This document shows, piece by piece, positions 58,246-64,000 of a DNA stretch of 64,000 nucleotides (position 1 is its first letter; each line of letters starts with the position of its first letter). The position numbers and the translations under genes are program-made. Under the pieces are notes generated by a model that saw nothing but the letters and a program-made list of their open reading frames with translations, was not told where the DNA came from and made no database searches. This DNA comes from Ceratobasidium sp. AG-K (taxonomy: Eukaryota; Basidiomycota; Agaricomycetes; Cantharellales; Ceratobasidiaceae), in contig JAWNGF010000005.1 of NCBI GenBank assembly GCA_037039685.1, positions 2,604,001-2,668,000 of the forward strand, read 5' to 3'.

Positions 58246-60738
58246 ATGTCTCGGACCTCAATTACCTGGGGGGCAGGCCTTTCGGTCGCGCTGCGGTCGC
58301 TTCCTTCGATGCTCATACCCCCAGCACTTGCTGCTGCCCTCCCGGCCATTCTTGCTCGAGCGCTTCCTCCTGACTCCACACCTGAAGTGGTCCAGGCGTT
58401 CTTGGAGCTTCCTACCCCGGTCCAGGTGTTGATTTCCTTGATACTATTGGGAATGTCTCGTCGAGCTATAAACGCCTACCAACGTCGCGCCGACAGGAGA
58501 AAGTTAGGTCCCGACGTCGTCGAGGTGCCTAGACTCAAGCTCAAATGGCCTGGGAACGTGGATTATATTCCGTTCGTTATGGGGAGCCGCGCAACTGGTT
58601 AGTCGACTATCATTTATCTACTATTATGTGCACTAACGCCCCTTCGGTTGATTGACCAGGCTATTGCGGTGGGCACTGGGATGGGTTAGTCGAAAAGCAT
58701 GGAAATATATTTAATCCAGGCGTATTTGGAGGGGACCAGGTATAATTACTCCAGTAAAGCAGGGGTCCTCATTCTAAAAGCTTCCGGCGACGTAGATTAT
58801 GACGGTAGAACCAGAGCACATCAAAGCCATACTGAGCACAGATTTCAATAGTTACGGAAAAGGTAAGACCTGTCGCCTTCTAATTGGCAAGAATCCATCT
58901 AACGCAATGCTTAGGTCCCATATTCAAAGACATGACTTTCACGGTTCTTGGAAATGGCGTGTTTAACGCAGATGGTATATATCACGAGTGGTATCTAGTC
59001 GCGAATTCATCGCTAACCAAACATTCCAGGCAAAATCTGGAAGTTCCACCGCAGTATGACCCGTCCATACTTCACCCGCGACCGCATCTCCCACTTCGAC
59101 AACTTTGCCCGCCACTCCGACGCTGCAATCGCCAAGATTCTCTCTCGCCTTGCAGAGCCTGCCAAACCCGGGCTTCCTTCTGCCGTAGACTTCCAAGACG
59201 TTGTGGCTCGATTTACACTGGACTCTGGTACCGAGTTCCTATTTGGAGGAGATGTCCAGTCACTAGAAGCGCCGTTGCCGTATCCTCACGAAAAGCCCAA
59301 CGACGCCAGTGCATCATTTGCCGCATCGTTTGGACGTGCACAGGACCTCATCGTCTACCGTATGGGTATGTCGCGCTTATGGTCATGGATGGAGCTGTTC
59401 TGGGATCGTACTCGGGAGGATATGGACGTGATCAACGCCTACGTCACGCCGATCCTGAAGAAGAAACTCGAGGAGAAACGAGCCTCGGGTGCTGATATAA
59501 AGTCGGGATCAGCTCGCGGAGATGGAGGCGAGGAAACACTAGAAGAGGGGCCGGATACATTGCTTGATCATCTGGTACAGTTTACCGATGGTGAGAAGTG
59601 ACTACATGCTGGTGAAACATTATACTAACTTTTCACAACAGATGAGACTATAATTAAAGATGAAGTTATCAACATTCTGGTGGCTGCGCGTGATACCGTA
59701 CGTATCCCGATTGAGTAGGACATGTGTAAATGTGCTAACGGTCACCCAGACCGCTACAACTCTAACTTTTGCGGCGTATATGCTGGCTGAGAACCCGGAG
59801 ATCATGTCCAGACTTCGAAGCGAGATTCTAGAGCGGCTTGGAGCATCGAACTACCCGACACCAGAGGACTTCAAGGAGATGAAGTACCTGCGAGCAGTGC
59901 TCAACGAGATTCTGAGGTCGGTAATTTTATGCAACCTCCGTATTCTTGTGGCGTTGAATTGATTGCTGTAGGCTGTTCCCTGCCGTGCCCTTAAATGAAC
60001 GCGCTGCTGTCAAGTCGACGGTGCTCCATTCTAATGGAAAGAAATACTACGTTCCGGCCGGAGCAGGGTAGGTTGATGAGAGATACTCGTACATTATACG
60101 ACACAAAACTAACAGAGTGAATAGCATCGGTTATTCCGTTATATACATGCATCGACGAAAAGACCTATGGGGTGTAAGCTTTCTATGTCTATCCAAGTTT
60201 GAATTGTTTGGGTACAACTCCGGTTTAGCCAGATGCAGATGTGTTTGACCCCGACCGCTGGCTCGATGATAGGCTGAAGAAATACGTGACGCCGAATCCG
60301 TTTATATTCCTACCCTTCAACGCTGGTCCACGAATCGTGAGTTGGATTGAATTTTTTGTTTTATTGCATCTGACAGCTCGTTAGTGCCTGGGTCAGCAGT
60401 TTGCTTATAAGTAAGCATATACCTACTTAGCCTGAGGTCTACTGACATCGCGGTCCGTGATAGTGAGGCATCTTACTTCCTATGTCGTCTGTTGCAACGT
60501 GTCGAGTCGATTGAGCTTGCTCCCGAAGCTCAGCCAAGTGGCACACTTCCTCCTACTGAATGGAAGAGTGGAAACGTGAAGGGACGCAGGGCATATGAAA
60601 AAGTATGGCCAAAAAGCCATTTGACGCTCTACTGCAATGTACGTTTTTATCCTCTCTGCTCTATCTTTCCTTGTTTATATCTTCATGCAGGGAGGACTCT
60701 GGGTCAGGATGAGGGAAGCGAGTCCCCTCGTGGAATGA
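58246..60738 (+). CDS. Cytochrome P450, CYP63-like (copy 2)
   Basis: Start [20 protein letters not shown] with a long hydrophobic N-terminus of two membrane segments. Body: [20 protein letters not shown], then [21 protein letters not shown] helix [39 protein letters not shown]; heme loop [19 protein letters not shown]. It ends [14 protein letters not shown] with stop 60736-60738. All introns join in frame; the gene looks intact. Its closest relative in the window is copy 3, in inverted orientation 565 bp further on. Confidence 0.93.
59834..59907 (+). repeat. Identity block between P450 copies 2 and 3
   Basis: 74 nt here match 62140-62213 (reverse complement) with no difference, covering [19 protein letters not shown] second perfect 68-nt block is 59281-59348 against 62693-62760. 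Confidence 0.85.
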
Positions 60739-61302
60739 CACATGCACATAGCGAGGGATGAATACGCGTAGTGATTTACAACGTAGTTACCGTTTATTAA
60801 CCAGTAATTGAGTAATTCCTTGTGTGAAGCGCGGGGTGATGGTATGCGTGACCAGATTCACTAAGTTGGGTTGGAACTTGGTTTAGTTCGTTCGGCTTGT
60901 AAGGCACAATTTTCGACTGGTGTGATAGCATATATCCACCCTTGCCTACTGCCTATCTATCATGATCAGTATTGCATTTTATCTATACGATGCTTTAGAC
61001 TGATTATGATCATAGCGCTTGTTTCGAATCGTTTCCCAAAAATTATCAGAGGCAGCATGATTTCGGCCCTCCTCCTGGAATGCACATGGACAACTCGAGA
61101 CGGATAATGGGAGGGGGGGGGAAGGATGGCCGCTACGTATGCGGAATAAAATAGCAAAAACCTATTATGGTGCTCTGATTAAAGCGTGGTCGAGATCCAG
61201 CGCCACAAAGCCGTCAATAAATAATCTGGTATTACAAACAATGAATACATTTCAGACGGACTATTTACATATATTTATTGAATTCACCCTCGTCCAGTCG
61301 TA
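60739..61302. other. Spacer between inverted P450 copies
   Basis: AT-rich, with a G run near 61112-61120. Transcription from both sides converges here. No gene was seen. It is the loop of the inverted P450 duplication. Confidence 0.5.
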
Positions 61303-63789
61303 TCATTCTGTGGTGGGGCTCGCTTCTTTCATCCTGACCCACAATCCTCCCTACAGGAAAATATAAGCAAGAAAATTACAACGGAAGGATAAGAACGTAC
61401 GTTGCAGTACAGCGTCAAATGGCTTTTTGGCCATACTTTTTCATATGCCCTACGTCCCTTGCCGTTCTTCCATCCTGGAAGAGGGAGGGTACCAGCGGGA
61501 TGAGCTTCCAGGGCAAGCTCAATCGAGTCGACACGTTGCAGTAGACGGCAAAGGAAGTAGGATGCTTCACTGTCATCCAATATACCATCAGCAAGAGCTT
61601 TCACGACCAAATATGAATTCCCTTACTTGTAGGCGAATTGCTGGCCAAGGCACTTGCAAAGTGTTAGATGCAATAAGTGGAATTATTCAAAAGCAAAAAA
61701 AAAAAAAAAAAAAACTTACGATTCGTGGACCGGCATTGAAAGGCAAGAAAATGAATGGATTCGGCGTAACATATTTCTTCGACCTGTCATCGATCCACCG
61801 GTCAGGGTCAAACGCATCTGCGTCCGGCTAGCCCAGAATGTCATCCAAACGACTCAACCACGGATAGATATGACAAACTTACGCCCCACAGGTCCTTCCG
61901 CCGGTGCATATATAGTACAGAGTAGGACATGCTAATCACCTCATCAGATCTAAAACATTAATTTGTGTAACAGATGAACTCACCCTGCTCCAGCTGGAAC
62001 ATAGTACTTCTGCCCGTTGGAATGGAGTATCGTCGACTTGGCGGCGGCACGTTCGTTCATCGGCACAGCAGGGAATAACCTAAGGGTTGAAGTCAATATC
62101 ATGTTTGCGGGAGGTTTGGCTTTGGGCGACCTTAGGGTTTCGTTGAGCACTGCTCGCAGGTACTTCATCTCCTTGAAGTCCTCTGGTGTCGGGTAGTTCG
62201 ATGCTCCAAGCCGACCTAGGACCTCACTTCGAAGTCTGGACATGATCTCTGGGTTCTCAGCCAGCATATACACCGCAAAAGTTAGGGTTGCAGCGGTCTA
62301 AGTGGGAGTTAGCAACTTGGGAGTGTGGTCGACCAGGTTACATACCGTATCACGCGCAGCTACCAAGATGTTGATGACCTCGTCCTTGATTATAGTTTCG
62401 TCTATTATAGTTGATTAATGTCAGGCATCATTTATTTAGAAGTTTCTTACCATCGGTAAACTGCACCAGGTGGTCAAGCAACGTATCTGCTCCTTCTTCC
62501 AACGCTTCTTCGTCTCCATCTCCATGAACCGACCGCGTCTTTACGTCAGCACCCGACGCTCGTTTCTCCTCCAGTTTTTTCTTTAGAATCGGTGTCACAT
62601 ACGCATTGATCACATTCATATCCTCCCGAGTGCGATCCCAGAACAGCTCCATCCATGGCCACAAGTGTGCCAAACCAAATCGGTAGGCAAGTAGGTCCTG
62701 TGCACGTCCAAACGATGCGGCAAATGATGCACTGGCGTCGTTGGGCTTTTCGTGAGGATAAGGGAGAGGCGCCGCCAGCGACTGCACATCCCTGCCAAAC
62801 AGGAATTCGGTCCCAGAGTCAAGCGTGAATCGAGCCACAACATCTTGGAAGTCTACGGCAGAAGGAAGCCCAGGTTTTGCGGGCTCTGCAAGACGAGAGA
62901 GAATCTTGGCGATTGCAACGTCGGAGTGGCGGGCAAAGTTGTCGAAGTGGGAGATGCGGTCACGGGTGAAGTATGGACGAGTCATGCTGCGGTGGAACTT
63001 CCAGATTTCACCTGGAATAACTTTTAGGGGTAAACTTCGATTGCGATTACGCTATACCACGTACCATCAGCGTTAAATACTCCATTACCGAGAACGCTGA
63101 ACATCTTATCGTTAAATATGGGACCTGGTTATGATGTCAGTTACAAGTTTCTCACTAAGACATTTCTTGTCTCACCTTTTTCATAACTATTGAAATCTGT
63201 GCTCAATATAGCTTTAATGTTCTCTGGCTCTACCGTCAAGATCTATGTCACCAAGTGGTTTAAGTTTGCAACCATTAATTGCACTGGATTATCCATACCT
63301 GATCTCCTCCAAATAGACGTAGGTTGAAGGTGTGCCCATACTCTTCCACCAACTTCTCAAAGGGCGTTCCACAATAATCTGCGAGTTATCACATGAAGAC
63401 TACTCCATAGATGCGTGGGGATTACTAGAGGACTTACCCGTATCACGGCTGTGGATAACGAAAGGAATAAAGTCTACGTTCCCGGGCCAGTTAAATTTGA
63501 CTCTTGGTACCTCTACAACGTCTGGCCCAAGCCGCTTCTTATCTGCACGGCGTTGATAGTCCTTGATGGCTTGACGAGTCACTCCCAGTAATAGCAAGGA
63601 GATCATCACGCGGACTGGAGCAGGAAGCTCTAGGAACGTTTGAACTGCCTCGGGCGTGGACTCAGGCGAAAGTGCCCGAGCAAGAATGGTTGGGAAGGAA
63701 GCGGCAAGTACGGGAGGTATGATCATTGAAGGAAGACGGCGGAGCACGACCGAGAGGCCTGCTCCCCAGGTGATCGAGGTACGAGCCAT
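61303..63789 (-). CDS. Cytochrome P450, CYP63-like (copy 3)
   Basis: Start 63789 ([20 protein letters not shown]). Same exon layout as copy 2. Conserved parts: [54 protein letters not shown] in the I helix, [25 protein letters not shown] and heme loop [19 protein letters not shown]. The intron before the heme Cys begins with a run of about 20 T residues (A run at 61696-61715 on the plus strand). It ends [14 protein letters not shown] with stop 61303-61305. Looks intact. Confidence 0.93.
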
Positions 63790-64000
63790 CTGGAAACCGC
63801 AATACTAAACTAGGCTTGTTCTTGCGAGTTATGAGGGAGAAGTCGGATGGGAGTAGTTCCTGGTCAACCCTGGAGTGGTTAAATGCCACGAGAGGTTGGG
63901 CGAGCACGATGTCTGCGGTCGAGGCTAGCCAAGTCTTCACAGGAACGCGTCAGTCGTGTCGCCGTGGGGAACCGCGGAGCCAACGTCTGCTGAGGCCATA
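63790..64000. other. Upstream region of P450 copy 3, window edge
   Basis: Promoter of copy 3. An open minus-strand frame continues upstream of the ATG but has no family support. Confidence 0.45.

Overview
The window is nuclear DNA of a filamentous basidiomycete. Genes are cut by many short introns of about 45-65 nt with fungal branch points such as CTAAC and TACTAAT. Products include an F-box/LRR protein, CYP63-like P450s, an H-type lectin protein and a DUF7025-type AAA ATPase, a mix I associate with Agaricomycetes. The F-box style and the multicopy element at 7-14 kb suggest a Ceratobasidiaceae (Rhizoctonia-like) genome. That assignment is from family memory, not a search.

Layout. 0.06-6.7 kb (-): a very large sacsin-like GHKL ATPase with DUF3684. 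7.4-14 kb (+): two intron-rich genes of a dispersed, transposon-type family, both showing damage. 15.1-19.95 kb (+): a complete Ty1/copia retrotransposon with 270-bp LTRs and a 5-bp target duplication. Its single gag-pol frame has no net frameshift but carries ten internal stops. 20.9-22.6 kb (-): F-box/LRR protein. 23.5-27.2 kb (+): DNA ligase I with two PIP boxes. 27.3-31.1 kb (-): a small membrane protein and an AAA+ ATPase whose Walker A motif is partly encoded by an 11-nt exon. 31.7-33.8 kb (-): cytochrome P450. 36.0-37.7 kb: triosephosphate isomerase (-) and profilin (+), divergent across 217 bp. 38.2-40.2 kb (+): a conserved, probably mitochondrial protein and a GNAT acetyltransferase. 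40.4-47.1 kb (-): a Kre6/Skn1 beta-glucan synthesis protein and a probable GPI-anchored aspartic protease. 48.0-49.1 kb (-): three-repeat H-type lectin protein. 49.9-52.7 kb (-): F-box protein with Cys pairs. 54.6-55.0 kb (-): SCOC-like coiled-coil protein. 55.4-63.8 kb: three related P450s, the last two tail to tail.

How the genes fit together. Most are unlinked housekeeping functions (replication, glycolysis, actin, cell wall), each with its own promoter. The real clusters are the P450 array, where the inverted pair shows patchy identity suggesting gene conversion, the convergent or divergent housekeeping pairs, and a cell-wall/secretory neighbourhood (Skn1-like plus GPI protease). The 7-20 kb stretch is a transposon-rich island between conserved genes.

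I found no tRNA, rRNA or CRISPR array. The most notable signals are the 11-nt microexon, three GC-AG introns in three unrelated genes, the CpG-directed decay of the copia element, hairpin repeats inside its LTRs, and the conversion-like blocks in the inverted P450 pair. Splice models were made by eye; exon edges away from conserved motifs may be off.
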